Program-made: the position numbers and the translations under genes
Origin: Bartonella sp. AU16XJBT
Lineage (GTDB): Bacteria; Pseudomonadota; Alphaproteobacteria; Rhizobiales; Rhizobiaceae
Direction of reading: 5' to 3'
Length of the DNA: 64,000 nucleotides
Assembly: GCF_028618665.1 (NCBI RefSeq)
Contig: NZ_JAQITF010000005.1
Span: 1 to 64,000 of the forward strand
The notes under the pieces: generated by a model
What the model was told of the DNA's origin: nothing
The model's input: only the letters and a program-made list of their open reading frames with translations
The model's database searches: none
In this document: positions 36,197-47,009 of the stretch, piece after piece
Layout: each line of letters begins with the position of its first letter
Position numbering within the stretch: position 1 is the first letter of the stretch

Positions 36197-37074
36197 ATGT
36201 TCTTATTGGACTGATTGTTATGATTGCTATGAGCTTTTCTGCTCAGAGTTTGGCGAGTGATATCTCTGATCAAGGGGAGGAATTTATTTCTTTCCCTTTA
36301 CGGATTCCTAAAAAACAAGAATGGAGTTTTTCAGGGCCATTTGGGTTTTATGATAAGGCGCAATTGCAGCGTGGGTTAAAGGTTTATAAACAAGTTTGTT
36401 CCAGCTGCCATGGGTTAAAATATGTGGCTTTTCGCCATTTAAAAGCTCTCGGGTATGATCAAGAACAGATTAAAGCTTTGGCAGCACAATATGAAGTGCG
36501 CGATGGTCCTAATCGAGAAGGAAAAAATTTTAAACGTCCTGGGGTCGCAACGGATTATTTTCCTTCTCCCTTTACGCAGGAAGAAGAAGCAAGATTTGCT
36601 TTAAATGGTGCCTATCCCCCAGATTTATCATTGATGGCGCGTGCACGTGGTGCCTCTTTGCCGTTTCCTGCTTTAATTACTGATGTCTTGACTCATTATG
36701 ATACAGCGGGTCCAGATTATATTACAGCTCTTTTAACAGGATATCAGGAAGCGCCAAAGGAGTTAGAAATTGTGGATGGTTATTGGTATAATCCTTATTT
36801 TATTGCCAGTAATTCTTTAACCATGGCGCCTCCTTTGAGTGATGGTGTCGTTACTTATGAAGATGGTACCCCTCAAACTGTTGAACATTACGCGCGTGAT
36901 GTTTCTGCTTTTTTGATGTGGGCTGCTGATCCTCATATGGAAATTCGTAAAAAAACAGGTTTTCGTGTTATTTTATTTTTAATCATTTTTGCAGGGCTTG
37001 TTTATATTGTAAAAAATCATATTTGGTTTGGTTTAGAGGAAGAAACAAAAGAGGAAGTAAAGAGAAAAGGATAA
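36190..37074 (+). CDS. petC: Cytochrome c1 of the bc1 complex
   Basis: A 294-residue periplasmic c-type cytochrome anchored by a C-terminal helix (about 253-273). It has a signal peptide (about 1-22), a single heme site CSSCH (70-74) and a probable Met ligand in TMAPPL. It receives electrons from the Rieske protein and passes them to soluble cytochrome c. Maturation depends on the ccm system, four genes of which lie in this window. The start overlaps petB by 7 bases. Confidence 0.95.
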   Translation: MVNVLIGLIVMIAMSFSAQSLASDISDQGEEFISFPLRIPKKQEWSFSGPFGFYDKAQLQRGLKVYKQVCSSCHGLKYVAFRHLKALGYDQEQIKALAAQYEVRDGPNREGKNFKRPGVATDYFPSPFTQEEEARFALNGAYPPDLSLMARARGASLPFPALITDVLTHYDTAGPDYITALLTGYQEAPKELEIVDGYWYNPYFIASNSLTMAPPLSDGVVTYEDGTPQTVEHYARDVSAFLMWAADPHMEIRKKTGFRVILFLIIFAGLVYIVKNHIWFGLEEETKEEVKRKG

Positions 37075-37184
37075 AGTGACTGCTTTTGAAAGAGTAGAGA
37101 GTATAAAAAGCATAAGGAACAATTCTGTTTATGATGCATTGAGGTTTTGTAAAGTAAAAGAAAAGTAAAAACGGAGATGTTAAA

Positions 37185-37625
37185 ATGAAAAAAATTGCAT
37201 TTACTACTCTTATGTCAATTTTGATGGCTTCTAGTACTTATGCTCAGTCTTTTGAAGTTCCTTCTAAATCTGAAATAATTTCCTCGACGGGTATTGTACA
37301 GGTAGGGATCGATAAGTCTGTACGTTATGTGACACCTTTAGCAACGGATTTTGTTGCTTCCAGCCTTATAGGCGCTGATGTCTATAATATAGAAGATGAA
37401 AATATTGGTGAAGTAAAAGATATTATTCTACGTGAAAATAATATTGCAGGGTTTGTGATTGCTGTTGGCGGTTTCCTTGGCATAGGGGAGAGTTATGTGG
37501 TCGTTTCTCCAGAAACAATCCAGATGACAAATGATTATGGTAAGTGGAAACTTATTACAAATGCGACAAAAGATTCTTTAAAGGACGCACCAACATTTAG
37601 ATACGAAGGGCATTGGGCACGCTAA
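37185..37625 (+). CDS. Exported PRC-barrel domain protein
   Basis: A 146-residue protein with a signal peptide (about 1-20, cleavage after TYA) and a PRC-barrel domain (about 55-125; SLIGADVYNIEDENIGEVKD begins the barrel). Small exported PRC-barrel proteins are common in rhizobia and Bartonella, but their function is not known. GGAGATG precedes the ATG, and a strong terminator follows. It is about 110 bases after petC and may be separately transcribed. Confidence 0.8.
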   Translation: MKKIAFTTLMSILMASSTYAQSFEVPSKSEIISSTGIVQVGIDKSVRYVTPLATDFVASSLIGADVYNIEDENIGEVKDIILRENNIAGFVIAVGGFLGIGESYVVVSPETIQMTNDYGKWKLITNATKDSLKDAPTFRYEGHWAR

Positions 37626-37657
37626 TTTTATATTTCCATTCTTTAATGGATAAAGAA

Positions 37658-37693
37658 GTTGCTACCATATTATTATGGTAGCAACAGTTTTTT
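37658..37693 (+). terminator. Intrinsic terminator after the PRC-barrel gene
   Basis: A perfect 12-base-pair stem, GTTGCTACCATA / TATGGTAGCAAC, with a TTAT loop, followed by AGTTTTTT. It lies 33 bases past the stop codon and may also serve the convergent ychF gene weakly. Confidence 0.93.
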
Positions 37694-37777
37694 CTTCAGG
37701 AGAACTTTGGGAGTTTTTGTAATAATCTTCCATGGATTCAAAATTTTCAAGATAAAATACTAAAGGAGAATGAAGAT

Positions 37778-38881
37778 TTAAGTATTATGTTTAAATAACA
37801 TGATATCGCCATCTTGCACAATGTATTCTTTTCCTTCATCGCGTGCTTTGCCTGCTTCTTTGGCACCGCTTTCTCCTCCCAGAGCAATATAATCATTGTA
37901 GCTAATGGTTTGGGCACGAATGAAGCCGCGCTCAAAATCTGAGTGAATAACGCCAGCGGCTTGGGGAGCTTTTGTACCACGCGTAATTGTCCATGCTCGT
38001 GTTTCCTTAGGTCCGCAGGTGAAGTAAGTAATAAGATCAAGTAAATGGTACCCAGCGCGAATAAGGCGATTTAAACTTGGTTCAAAGAGTCCTAGAGCAT
38101 TGAGATATTCTGATGCTTCAGCTTCACTCAATTGTGTGATTTCCGCTTCGATAGAAGCAGAAATGATAATGCTTTGCGCATTTTGCTCTGTTGCCATTTT
38201 TTCAACTGTTTGGGTAAAGCTATTTCCATGAGCAGTATCATTTTCGCTCACGTTGCAAACATAAAGCACAGGCTTGGAAGTGAGAAGATTCAAATTCTTC
38301 AGAATGTGGTGTTCATCTAAAGAGATATCTTTGAGTAATAACCGGACAGGATTTCCCTGTTGTAGGATATTTAATGCTTTTTCCATAACGGGTAGAATTG
38401 TGAGAGCTTCTTTGTCTTTTCCAGTTGCTCGTTTACGGATTTGTACGATTCGTCTCTCAAGACTTTCTAGATCTGCCAGCATGAGTTCAGTTTCAACTGT
38501 TGTCGCATCAGAAATAGGATCAATACGTCCTTCTACGTGGGTAATATCTTCATTTTGAAAACAGCGTAAAACGTGGATAATGGCATCGACTTCGCGAATA
38601 TTGGCTAAAAATTTGTTCCCTAAACCTTCGCCTTTTGAAGCACCTCGGACAAGCCCCGCAATATCAACGAAATTAATGCGTGTAGGAATAATTTCTTTTG
38701 AACCTGCAATCGATGCAATTTTTTCCATTCGTAAATCTGGGACAGCAACTTCACCGGTATTAGGTTCAATGGTACAAAAAGGATAATTGGCAGCCTGTGC
38801 AGTAGCTGTTTTTGTTAATGCATTAAAAAGAGTTGATTTCCCAACATTAGGTAATCCGACAATACCACATTTAAAGCCCAT
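37778..38881 (-). CDS. ychF: Redox-regulated ATPase YchF (Ola1)
   Basis: A ribosome-associated Obg-family P-loop ATPase involved in stress and translation control. 367 residues: P-loop GLPNVGKST (8-16), DIAGLVRGASKGEGLGN (G3, switch region), a coiled-coil insertion (about 125-200) and a C-terminal TGS domain (about 280-365). Length and motifs are standard. It is convergent with the PRC-barrel gene, with the terminator between them. Confidence 0.96.
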   Translation of the reverse strand: MGFKCGIVGLPNVGKSTLFNALTKTATAQAANYPFCTIEPNTGEVAVPDLRMEKIASIAGSKEIIPTRINFVDIAGLVRGASKGEGLGNKFLANIREVDAIIHVLRCFQNEDITHVEGRIDPISDATTVETELMLADLESLERRIVQIRKRATGKDKEALTILPVMEKALNILQQGNPVRLLLKDISLDEHHILKNLNLLTSKPVLYVCNVSENDTAHGNSFTQTVEKMATEQNAQSIIISASIEAEITQLSEAEASEYLNALGLFEPSLNRLIRAGYHLLDLITYFTCGPKETRAWTITRGTKAPQAAGVIHSDFERGFIRAQTISYNDYIALGGESGAKEAGKARDEGKEYIVQDGDIMLFKHNT

Positions 38882-39134
38882 GAGAGTCTTTCTTTTCTGT
38901 TGATTTTCTGGACAAGATAAAACTTCTTTTTTATAGCATATTTTCAGAGGAGTTATAGTCTTTGTATTACGATAAGTGAGAAAAAAGTCTACAGCAACGA
39001 ATAATCTGCTTTTTTACCTTTTAAATTTCTCCTTATTTTAATCATTAAGAAAACTTCGAGTTAATGTTAATAGTGTGCTAAGTTTTTTATGGTACGCAAA
39101 TCTGTATAAATAATTAATCGGAGAACATAGAAGA

Positions 39135-39875
39135 GTGTTATCGCGTTGTGCCTTTTTAATTGCAGCACTTTTAGCTTTGGCTGGATGTGCTACACATCAG
39201 TCAGATATGTCATCAGCTTCTTTTCAACAAGCTCGATACATTCCACCAGAAATACAGGCTTTGTACGGTCCTGTAACGAATGAAACTTATCCGTTACCTG
39301 CTGTTGATCTTGCGACAATTGACCCAAAGTTTTGGCGACAAGAAGTGATTTATTATACATCTTATCCACCTGGAACGTTGGTTATCGATACGCAAGAATG
39401 TTTTCTTTACCTTATTGGTGAAAATGGAAAGGCTTTACGCTATGGAATTGGCGTCGGTAAGGAAGGCCTAGCATTTGAAGGTGAAGGGGTTGTACAGCGC
39501 AAGCGTCGGTGGCCAAATTGGGTTCCTACTGCCGCCATGATGGCTCGAGAACCAGAACGTTATGGTCATTTGGGGAAAGGAATGTCACCAGGACCCGATA
39601 ATCCATTGGGCGCACGAGCACTTTATCTTTTCAAAAATGGGAAAGATACACTTTTCCGTATTCATGGCTCACATGAATCTTGGTCAATTGGTCGTGCTAT
39701 TTCAAGCGGGTGTATCCGTTTGCTCAATCAAGATATTATTGATCTTTATGATCGTGTTCCTGTTGGTTCACGCGTCGTGGTATTGCAAAACAATAGGAGT
39801 GTGTCTACAGTTTACAGCCAACAATCAAATGACTACGATCCGCTACAGTCAACCATTCAACCAAATGATTTTTAA
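39135..39875 (+). CDS. L,D-transpeptidase lipoprotein (YkuD family)
   Basis: Probably forms 3-3 cross-links in peptidoglycan or attaches proteins to it. 246 residues: lipoprotein signal with lipobox LAGC (lipidated Cys18), then a YkuD domain (about 80-235) with catalytic HGSH (177-180) and SSGCIR (nucleophile Cys193, Arg195). The active site is complete. The GTG start is followed by a normal lipoprotein signal (LSRCAFLIAALLALAGC). The upstream 250 bases hold its promoter. It works in the same process as the class A PBP at the left of the window. Confidence 0.9.
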   Translation: MLSRCAFLIAALLALAGCATHQSDMSSASFQQARYIPPEIQALYGPVTNETYPLPAVDLATIDPKFWRQEVIYYTSYPPGTLVIDTQECFLYLIGENGKALRYGIGVGKEGLAFEGEGVVQRKRRWPNWVPTAAMMAREPERYGHLGKGMSPGPDNPLGARALYLFKNGKDTLFRIHGSHESWSIGRAISSGCIRLLNQDIIDLYDRVPVGSRVVVLQNNRSVSTVYSQQSNDYDPLQSTIQPNDF

Positions 39876-39882
39876 TTTTAGG

Positions 39883-39969
39883 GAGAAGATTGGAAAGAGC
39901 TATTTGAGTATTTTGGTTTGCTATCCAATCTTCTCTTTCTCCAAAAAGAGTGTGTAGACCTCTCTTTTT
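39883..39969 (+). terminator. Terminator region after the L,D-transpeptidase gene
   Basis: The first hairpin has arms GAGAAGATTGG (39883-39893) and CCAATCTTCTC (39925-39935). The second has AAAAAGAG (39943-39950) and CTCTTTTT (39962-39969), which itself ends in a T-run. Either could end transcription; the second is the more standard form. Confidence 0.6.
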
Positions 39970-40222
39970 CAAAAGGTATGTACAAATATCATTATTCTAT
40001 TTGCCAGCTTTTCATGTTGCCCCAACAGGATTTTCCGTTGAGAAGATTTATAAAAAGCATTTTTCTTTCTTTTTTTGAGAGTTTTTATCCGTATAACTGA
40101 TCAACTTTTGAGGTGTAGGACAATGGTTTTGATAGTTTCATTATCAATAGTTTTGAAATGAATCTTATGATATTGGGCGTTTTTATTCAGCTTACAAAAC
40201 AATTAATTTTTATAAATCAACA
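39970..40222 (-). repeat. Dispersed intergenic repeat, copy 7 (minus orientation)
   Basis: Read on the minus strand: head TTGATTTATAAAAATTAATT (40201-40220), core ATCATAAGATTCATTTCAAA (near 40150-40170), AAACTATCAAAACCATTG (about 40125-40142). A start-like block ATGCTTTTTATAAATCTTCT lies near 40040-40060. CAAATAGAATAATGATA (about 39985-40000) matches copies 1 and 5 at the same place. Confidence 0.72.
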
Positions 40223-40280
40223 TGTTATATAAAGTCTCTATAGAGAAGGGTTGATTTTTTCCGATAAGAAAAATAAGCGA

Positions 40281-40862
40281 TTAGGGTAAGTTCTTGTTTT
40301 TTATCGTTTGTGAAACTTCATTCATAAAGAGAGATTTGTCACCTTTTAGGAGGAGAGCAATATTTTTTGCAAGTGCATCTAAGAGAGGGGGTAACCATTC
40401 TTGATCAGATTTGGTAAAATTTCCAAGAACATGCTGATGAACAAGTTCTTTGCTTCCAGGATGACCAATCCCTATGCGTATACGACAATAGTCAGTACCA
40501 CAATGGGCATCAATAGACTTAATGCCATTATGCCCATTATTTCCTCCACCAATTTTTATACGAACTTTTCCAGGTGACAGGTCTAACTCATCATAAATGA
40601 TGATCAAATTCTTCAGATCTAATTTATAAAATCGCAAAGCTTCACCAATAGCTTGACCAGAAAGATTCATGAAAGTTTGTGGTTTTATAAGAAGAATTTT
40701 CTCATTATTTATGAAACCATTGGAGATTTCTGCTTGAAACTTCTTCGACCATGAAGAAAAAGAGAAGGACTGATAAATGGCATCAATAGCCATAAAACCG
40801 ATATTATGGCGGTTATTTTGATATTGTAAACCAGGATTGCCAAGACCAGCAATAAGCCACAT
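40281..40862 (-). CDS. pth: Peptidyl-tRNA hydrolase Pth
   Basis: Recycles tRNAs by hydrolysing peptidyl-tRNA released from stalled ribosomes. 193 residues with N-terminal [19 protein letters not shown], catalytic His19, [24 protein letters not shown] and the later [10 protein letters not shown]. All family motifs are intact. It follows rplY on the same strand after a 75-base gap that contains a hairpin, the common rplY-pth order. Confidence 0.96.
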   Translation of the reverse strand: MWLIAGLGNPGLQYQNNRHNIGFMAIDAIYQSFSFSSWSKKFQAEISNGFINNEKILLIKPQTFMNLSGQAIGEALRFYKLDLKNLIIIYDELDLSPGKVRIKIGGGNNGHNGIKSIDAHCGTDYCRIRIGIGHPGSKELVHQHVLGNFTKSDQEWLPPLLDALAKNIALLLKGDKSLFMNEVSQTIKNKNLP

Positions 40863-40907
40863 GTGTATCTTCAGTCAAAATATGAGTAAGGTAATGTCTC
40901 ATAAATT

Positions 40908-40930
40908 AAGGCGGAAAGGATTCCCGCCTT
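40908..40930 (-). terminator. Hairpin between rplY and pth
   Basis: AAGGCGG and CCGCCTT form a 7-base-pair GC-rich stem shortly after the rplY stop (minus strand). It is followed by AATTT rather than a long T-run, so partial termination between the two genes is likely. Confidence 0.5.
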
Positions 40931-40937
40931 TTGAGTT

Positions 40938-41567
40938 TTATGAAGTTTGCGTGTTCTCTTCATCATTTTCTTGTTCAGAAGTTTCATCGCTGACATCCAT
41001 ACCAGCAGGAGCTGCAATGGTTGCAATGGTAAAATCTCGATCTTGAATGATGGGAGTCACATCTTTTGGCAGTTGCACTGCTGAAATGTGAATAGAATCA
41101 CCAATAGAGTAGCTGGAGAGATCAATTTCAATAGCTTCAGGAATAGCACTTGCTGGAGCAGTACATTCAATTTCGTGCCGGACAATATTGAGAACACCAC
41201 CCTTTTTAAGTCCAGGTGCTGTATCTTCATTGAGGAAGTGGACAGGAATATTCACTTCTACAACGGATTTTGCTGAAATGCGTAAGAAATCGACATGCAA
41301 GGGAAAGTCACGCACAGGATCTAATTGATAATCTTTTGGCAAGACCATAATTTTTTGCTTGTCGAGAACAATCGTTGCAATGGTGGTACGAAAGCCACCG
41401 GCGTGGATTTTGTAGAAAATTTCTTTATAGGGAACTGTTATTGCCAAAGGAGGTTGTTTTTCACCATAAATGACAGCAGGAATAAGACCGTTGCGGCGAA
41501 GTTCACGGGAGGACCCCTTACCAACCCGCTCGCGTTTTTCGGCCTTAAGAGTGTAACTTTTACTCAT
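40938..41567 (-). CDS. rplY: 50S ribosomal protein L25 (CTC form)
   Basis: A 5S rRNA-binding ribosomal protein. 209 residues: an N-terminal L25 domain (about 1-95, with [24 protein letters not shown]) and the C-terminal TL5/CTC-type beta domain (about 100-190). A short acidic tail ([10 protein letters not shown]) ends the protein. The longer CTC form is usual in alphaproteobacteria. It is located upstream of pth in the same direction. Confidence 0.95.
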   Translation of the reverse strand: MSKSYTLKAEKRERVGKGSSRELRRNGLIPAVIYGEKQPPLAITVPYKEIFYKIHAGGFRTTIATIVLDKQKIMVLPKDYQLDPVRDFPLHVDFLRISAKSVVEVNIPVHFLNEDTAPGLKKGGVLNIVRHEIECTAPASAIPEAIEIDLSSYSIGDSIHISAVQLPKDVTPIIQDRDFTIATIAAPAGMDVSDETSEQENDEENTQTS

Positions 41568-41665
41568 AATTTAAGTCCTTTTTACATGATTGGAGATCCT
41601 TCAAAAACAATAACAGTTTTTGCATGGATATGAAGATATGCGCTGATAAGCAGCGATTGCTCCAT

Positions 41666-41696
41666 TCTACGTTGCCTCCAAGGGTGTCTACGTAGA
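41666..41696. repeat. Inverted repeat between rplY and the ATPase gene
   Basis: TCTACGT (41666-41672) and ACGTAGA (41690-41696) can pair around a 17-base loop in the 287-base divergent spacer. It may be an operator or a leader hairpin for either gene. Nothing else is seen in the spacer. Confidence 0.3.
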
Positions 41697-41854
41697 AGCT
41701 TGTTCTATAATTCAAACTATTCATAGATGCAAGAGTTGTGGGAAAAATCGATGATTTCTACCGTTAAAAAGGAGGAAATGTTACAAATTGCGGGTGCGTA
41801 TGGAGAATCAACCAATAGGCGCTGATATGTTTAAAATCAAACACTGGAGATGTT

Positions 41855-43354
41855 ATGAAGGTTGAGATTGCCTTGGGTGAGATATCAGAGAGTCGTGCTT
41901 TGCATAAATCGATGCCAGCATTTCTTGATTTGGAAGAATTATTGGCGACACGTCTTCTTGTACAAGGTAATTCCGGTTCAGGGAAATCACATCTTTTACG
42001 CCGTCTTTTAGAGCAAAGTGCTCAGTGGGTGCAGCACTGTGTAATTGATCCAGAAGGCGATTTTGTAACTTTGGCAGATAAATTTGGTCATGTGATTGTA
42101 GAGGCTCAACGCAGCGAATTAGAGTTGACGCGTATTGCTCATCGCATTCGGCAACATCGGGTTTCGGTGGTATTTAATCTTGAAGGGTTGGATACTGAAC
42201 AACAGATGCGTGCTGTGGGGGCTTTCCTTGGAGCACTGTTTGATGTGGAACGTGATTATTGGTATCCTATGCTTATCGTTGTTGATGAAGCACAATTGTT
42301 TGCTCCAACTGCGGCAGGAGAAGTTTCCGATGAAGCGCGTAAAATTTCTCTGAGCGCTATGACTAATCTTATGTGTCGAGGACGCAAACGTGGTCTTGCT
42401 GGTGTTATTGCGACACAACGTTTGGCTAAGCTTGCCAAAAATGTTGCTGCTGAAGCTTCAAACTTTTTAATAGGGCGGACTTTTTTAGATATTGATATGA
42501 TGCGTGCGGCTGATCTTTTGGGAATGGAGCGTCGTCAAGCGGAAATGTTTAGAGATCTTGAGCGGGGACATTTTATCGCTTTAGGCCCTGCTTTATCACG
42601 ACGTCCCTTACCAATTATCATTGGTTCTGTTGAAACTTTAGCACGCTCTTCTAGCCCTAAATTAATGCCACTTCCAACAGAGCGGGATGATGTACAAGAA
42701 CTCGTTTTTACGGCATCACCAGAGGAAATTTTAACGCCATTTAAACAAATACGAGAGTCGGTGAGAGAAAAGTCAATGCACGAGATGTTAGAGGAGGTAG
42801 TGCATAAAAAACAAGAGGTATTGGAAGAACCCCTAAGTTTATTTCCTGAACTTTCTAATGTTGAGCTTGATCGTCAAGCAGAACAAGTTATTCGGGAAAT
42901 TCTTGAGGATCCTGAGGCTTTTTATCGTTCAACAGCGGTGCTTTATCAAGATTTTTCGGTTCGTTGCCGTATCCATGGTATGTCACAGGTTCCTTTTAAT
43001 CTTTCACAATTTCGGCGTAAATTGGCGATCGCTCAAGCTTTTGTCGACGAACAAACAGTTGTTAGTGAGCACTGGAAACATATTTTGCAGATATCAGAAA
43101 GTTTGGAAGATGATGTTCAAGGAGTCTTCTTGAATGTGGCACAGGCCGCATTGAGCGGAAAGCCATGCCCATCCGATGCATTTTTAGCCCGTCTTTATGG
43201 GACTCATTCTTTAAGTCGTGCACGCCGGCTTTTAAGCTATTTTGAAGAGCGCGGACTCATTGTTATTCATACGCATTTTAGTGGTCAACGCATTGTTGCA
43301 TTTCCCAATCTTGGTGTCGAAACGGCACCCGGGGATCCCAAAGAACCACTTTAA
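41855..43354 (+). CDS. HerA/DUF87-type P-loop ATPase
   Basis: A 499-residue ATPase with Walker A GNSGSGKS (38-45), Walker [11 protein letters not shown] (about 140-149) and a conserved segment [21 protein letters not shown] that includes the arginine and glutamine sensors. This is the HerA/VirB4-like superfamily, often described as DUF87 ATP-binding proteins with unknown substrates. The C-terminal third (about 330-499) is helical without a clear family. It is preceded by GGAG and ends 4 bases inside the convergent prs gene. A DNA-related motor role is a guess. Confidence 0.8.
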   Translation: MKVEIALGEISESRALHKSMPAFLDLEELLATRLLVQGNSGSGKSHLLRRLLEQSAQWVQHCVIDPEGDFVTLADKFGHVIVEAQRSELELTRIAHRIRQHRVSVVFNLEGLDTEQQMRAVGAFLGALFDVERDYWYPMLIVVDEAQLFAPTAAGEVSDEARKISLSAMTNLMCRGRKRGLAGVIATQRLAKLAKNVAAEASNFLIGRTFLDIDMMRAADLLGMERRQAEMFRDLERGHFIALGPALSRRPLPIIIGSVETLARSSSPKLMPLPTERDDVQELVFTASPEEILTPFKQIRESVREKSMHEMLEEVVHKKQEVLEEPLSLFPELSNVELDRQAEQVIREILEDPEAFYRSTAVLYQDFSVRCRIHGMSQVPFNLSQFRRKLAIAQAFVDEQTVVSEHWKHILQISESLEDDVQGVFLNVAQAALSGKPCPSDAFLARLYGTHSLSRARRLLSYFEERGLIVIHTHFSGQRIVAFPNLGVETAPGDPKEPL

Positions 43355-44283
43355 CCAAATAAGCTTGAGACAGATTGTTCTGCGGCTGTTCTAGCGATTG
43401 CTTCTCCAATGAGATCGGCAATGGGTAAAACGCGAATATTATGCGCCTTCTCAATGGCTTCTGTTGGCATAATTGAATCTGTAATAACTAATTCTTTCAT
43501 CTCTGAGTTAGTAATACGTTCAATAGCATTTCCAGAAAGAACACCGTGTGTGATGTAAGCTGTGACACTATTGGCACCGTGTTTCAGCAGAGCACTGGCT
43601 GCATTGCATAAAGTTCCACCGGAATCAACAATATCATCCAGCAAAAGACAATCTTTTCCAGAGACATCACCAATAATATTCATAACTTCTGATTCACCGG
43701 GACGTTCACGACGTTTATCTACAATAGCAAGCAAACTGTTCAAACGCTTGGCGAGTGAGCGTGCGCGGACCACACCGCCCACATCAGGTGAAACAACAAT
43801 AACATTTTCAAGAGAATAATGCACTTTGACATCGCGAGAAATGACAGGGACAGCATAGAGATTATCCGTAGGGATATCAAAGAAACCTTGAATTTGTCCT
43901 GCATGAAGATCCAATGTTAAAACGCGATGGGCGCCTGCTTCAGTAATCAGGTTGGCAACAAGTTTTGCAGAAATGGGAGTCCGTGGTCCAGGCTTTCTAT
44001 CCTGGCGAGCGTAGCCAAAATAAGGTATCACCGCTGTAATACGACGCGCAGAAGAACGACGAAGGGCATCAATCATGATGAGTAATTCCATCAAATGATC
44101 ATTTGCGGGATAAGATGTAGATTGCAAAACAAAAACATCTTGTCCACGGACATTTTCATGCAATTCTACGAAAATTTCTTGATCAGCAAAGCGCTTTACA
44201 GTTGCCTTGCCTAAGGGTATGTTCAGATAATTTGTAACATCTTCAGCTAGGCGTGGATTAGAATTTCCGCAGAAAAGTTTCAT
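43351..44283 (-). CDS. prs: Ribose-phosphate pyrophosphokinase Prs
   Basis: Makes phosphoribosyl pyrophosphate from ribose 5-phosphate and ATP for nucleotide, histidine and tryptophan synthesis. 310 residues, the normal size, with [14 protein letters not shown] (about 127-140), [12 protein letters not shown], and the PRPP-binding loop [14 protein letters not shown] (about 214-227). The gene is convergent with the ATPase gene, and the last codons overlap by 4 bases. Confidence 0.97.
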   Translation of the reverse strand: MKLFCGNSNPRLAEDVTNYLNIPLGKATVKRFADQEIFVELHENVRGQDVFVLQSTSYPANDHLMELLIMIDALRRSSARRITAVIPYFGYARQDRKPGPRTPISAKLVANLITEAGAHRVLTLDLHAGQIQGFFDIPTDNLYAVPVISRDVKVHYSLENVIVVSPDVGGVVRARSLAKRLNSLLAIVDKRRERPGESEVMNIIGDVSGKDCLLLDDIVDSGGTLCNAASALLKHGANSVTAYITHGVLSGNAIERITNSEMKELVITDSIMPTEAIEKAHNIRVLPIADLIGEAIARTAAEQSVSSLFG

Positions 44284-45044
44284 AGTAGAACCTCTGAATA
44301 ATCATGGTAGGAATGCGACACGGTTTTTAATTTCTTTTTATTAAATTGCAAGAGAACAATTACGAAAGCCTTACAATTTTATCGGTTATTGTTAAAGTGC
44401 TATGCGGTATGTTTTCTCTTTTTCCAACATTTTTGTTCCTTTTAGAGTTAATTATTGAAATTGTTAAGAAAAAACAAAGGATGCGGTTTATTTGTATGGG
44501 GGGATCTGTGATAGAGAAATTCATTTGATTTGTTGTGATCACTATAAGTAAGATGGCTTAAAGAGCTTTGTTACAAAATTCCATTTAAATAGGTATGCTC
44601 TTTTATTTTAAAAATGAAATAGTTCATAACATGATAAAAAATATTTCATAATTTAGAAATATTTTTATCACTATGAGCCTTTATATATTACTTGTTCTAA
44701 GGTTTCTTTTGCTGATCGTGATGCGTGTCATGTTTTTTATTTTTTTGGTATTTCTAGGTGTTTTCTAAAATCGATATGTCATTGTTTTTAGATAGAGTGA
44801 AGATATTTTTAATCATCCAGATTAGCTTTTTCTTCAATGACTTGATTTTGAAAACAGCTTCAATGATATTTTATGTTTAAATAATTACGTGTTAAAGGTC
44901 ATTATAAGAAAACGTTAAAAAGAAGAGTTTGTTTTGTGAAGCCAATAAGAATTTTTATGAAAAAAGCATAGTAGAAAAAAGCTTACTTATGTTATTGGCA
45001 TTATTTTGTTTGCGGTTTTGATCTTTTTGTGAGGCAAGAAATAT
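44284..45044. other. Gene-free AT-rich spacer
   Basis: A 761-base spacer between prs and pgeF, both read to the left. Small open frames of about 60 codons occur on both strands but lack ribosome sites and family features. I could not find a copy of the dispersed repeat here. It must contain the prs promoter. Confidence 0.5.
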
Positions 45045-45827
45045 TTATTTCAACATAATAGCAGAAATTTGCCGCCTATAATCAGGTTCGTTGCGGTGTA
45101 TTGCACGTCGATAAGAAAAGAAATTCTGTTCATCTTGATAGGTACAAAGCTCTACACAAGAAGCATTAACGCCGGCTTCTTTGAGTTGATTTATAATAAA
45201 TGCCCATAGATTAAAATGAAAGTGATTGACTTTTTCTGTTTTTAAAAAATATTTTTGAAATTTGCTATGACACTCAATAAATTGGTTGTAGAATTCACCT
45301 GTTACTTCATAGTGACAAGGACCAATGCAAGGTCCAAGGGCTGCTATTATTGATTGTCTTTTGGCTCCCTGCTTTTCCATAACAGCAATTGTTTTCTCGA
45401 TAATTCCATTTAAGCTTCCGCGCCAGCCAGCATGCGTTGCGGCGATGACGCCAGCTTGTGGGTCCGCAAATAGAACGGGTCCGCAATCTGCTGTAAGAAT
45501 GCCGATTACAAGATCTTTTGTAGTCGTAACGAGAGCATCGGCTTTAGGAGGGGAGCCGATAAAAGCTTTATCAACGACAACGACTTCACAAGAGTGTATT
45601 TGATTGACAGTGACTAAATTTTGTACCTCAACATCAAAATAATGAGCGACCAAAGTGCGGTTTTGTGTAATATGTTCAGGGTGATCATTTGAGCTTTGTC
45701 CAACATGAAGGCTTTGGTAAAGGCTTTTTGAAATACCACCTTGACGTGTAAAAAATCCATGTTTTATCCCATGGGTGTGTAAAGGGGAAAGATTTTTGGC
45801 AAGGATAGGGTGAGGGATAGGTTTCAT
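45045..45827 (-). CDS. pgeF: Purine nucleoside phosphorylase PgeF (YfiH/laccase-domain family)
   Basis: A zinc-dependent, multicopper-like fold enzyme acting on purine nucleosides. 260 residues with His79 (QIHS), Cys115 (TADC) and His132 (HAGWRG) forming the metal site, and the GPCIGPCHYEV motif at 165-175. The site is intact. The gene follows midA in the conserved alphaproteobacterial order lgt-midA-pgeF. A roughly 100-base gap separates it from midA, so it may have its own promoter. Confidence 0.9.
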   Translation of the reverse strand: MKPIPHPILAKNLSPLHTHGIKHGFFTRQGGISKSLYQSLHVGQSSNDHPEHITQNRTLVAHYFDVEVQNLVTVNQIHSCEVVVVDKAFIGSPPKADALVTTTKDLVIGILTADCGPVLFADPQAGVIAATHAGWRGSLNGIIEKTIAVMEKQGAKRQSIIAALGPCIGPCHYEVTGEFYNQFIECHSKFQKYFLKTEKVNHFHFNLWAFIINQLKEAGVNASCVELCTYQDEQNFFSYRRAIHRNEPDYRRQISAIMLK

Positions 45828-45929
45828 AAAAGTTCCTTATGGGGATTATTTGAAGTAGGGATGGAGATGTTTGTATTTGTCAATGAAGATTTCGGAGGAT
45901 GATGTGCTTATTAACAAAATTACCGATCA

Positions 45930-47009
45930 TCAAAATTGGGGAGGTATGGGTATATTTTTATCACTGAAATGTAAAACTTTAAATAGTTTGCCCATTTGAT
46001 CTGGGCTAGCAAGCCGTTCGATATCTTGGCGGATTTTGTCTTGCAAGGAAGCACTTTTGCCTTCTCCAAGTTGTTGTGCACGTTCTAGCAGCCCCATTTT
46101 TAAAAGAAATTCTCCTTGCTCGAAGATTTCAGCAAAACAGCCCTGTTCAAGGGCTATATTTTTTAAAAAAGAAAAATCAACATGGGATGTTAAATCATGT
46201 TCACCAGGAGCCTCAAAAACATCACGAAATCTATGTTTTGAGAGTGCTTGCAAGGTATCGCCAAAGGCAAGATTACAAGCACCATAATCGATAAGCAAAG
46301 CAGAACCTGTTACTTGCACTAAATGGTGGCTGATTTGTTGCATGAATTGATGTCGCAAGGGGGCATGTTCAAAAATTGTTCCGTTAGGGACTTTAGAACA
46401 ATAGGTTTCTAGACAAGAAGAGGGAAGTTTATGCGGGGCAGCAATAAAGATGAAATCTCCATCTTGATTGACTGTAATGCAGCGTTCTTTCCATTCTCCA
46501 TTGACTTTAATATATTGGTTGATGGGGAGTGTATCGAGGAATTCATTGGCAATGAGGAAGAGAGGTTTTGGAGGAATTTGATTAAAATTTTCAATGCTAT
46601 GGATTTTTTTTTGATAAGAGCAAAGGCGCTTTTTTTGTTCTTTTGCGAGTTTTTTACTTATTTCAATCAGAAAAATTTCAGCAGCATTAAATGCTGTTGT
46701 AGAAAGCTTTTGGATGGTTCGCAAAATATCATCCATCAAAGTTCCACGTCCTGGACCTATATCAGCAAGAATAAAGGGATGAGGACAACCTTGGGCTTTC
46801 CAGCTCGCAAGAGTCCAAATGCCAATTATCTCTCCAAATAATTGGCTTATTTCAGGAGCTGTAATGAAATCACCAGCACGTCCAAAAGGTGTTTGTGTTT
46901 GATAATAACCAAATTGAGGATCGGTCAGTGCCAACGTCATATATTGGCTGACAGTAATTGGCCCATGAGATACGATGATTTCTTTAATTTTTTCTTTGAG
47001 GGATGCCAT
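45930..47009 (-). CDS. MidA/NDUFAF7-type class I SAM-dependent methyltransferase
   Basis: A 359-residue methyltransferase of the family that includes NDUFAF7, which methylates a complex I subunit in mitochondria. Motifs DFITAPEIS (47-55) and the SAM-binding [10 protein letters not shown] (83-92) are present, together with the family N-terminus [19 protein letters not shown]. The natural substrate in bacteria is not established; a respiratory-complex protein is a fair inference. Its start lies 26 bases inside the lgt end, so the two genes are coupled. Confidence 0.87.
   Translation of the reverse strand: MASLKEKIKEIIVSHGPITVSQYMTLALTDPQFGYYQTQTPFGRAGDFITAPEISQLFGEIIGIWTLASWKAQGCPHPFILADIGPGRGTLMDDILRTIQKLSTTAFNAAEIFLIEISKKLAKEQKKRLCSYQKKIHSIENFNQIPPKPLFLIANEFLDTLPINQYIKVNGEWKERCITVNQDGDFIFIAAPHKLPSSCLETYCSKVPNGTIFEHAPLRHQFMQQISHHLVQVTGSALLIDYGACNLAFGDTLQALSKHRFRDVFEAPGEHDLTSHVDFSFLKNIALEQGCFAEIFEQGEFLLKMGLLERAQQLGEGKSASLQDKIRQDIERLASPDQMGKLFKVLHFSDKNIPIPPQF

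Larger units (their letters stand above)
39876..40280. other. Spacer with terminators and dispersed repeat copy 7
   Basis: This 405-base convergent gap holds two hairpins of the L,D-transpeptidase terminator region and repeat copy 7. No gene was recognised. Confidence 0.55.

Noticed and set aside
43351-43354. Overlap of the convergent ATPase and prs stop codons as a regulatory antisense device
   Set aside because: A 4-base convergent overlap is common in bacteria and needs no special explanation.
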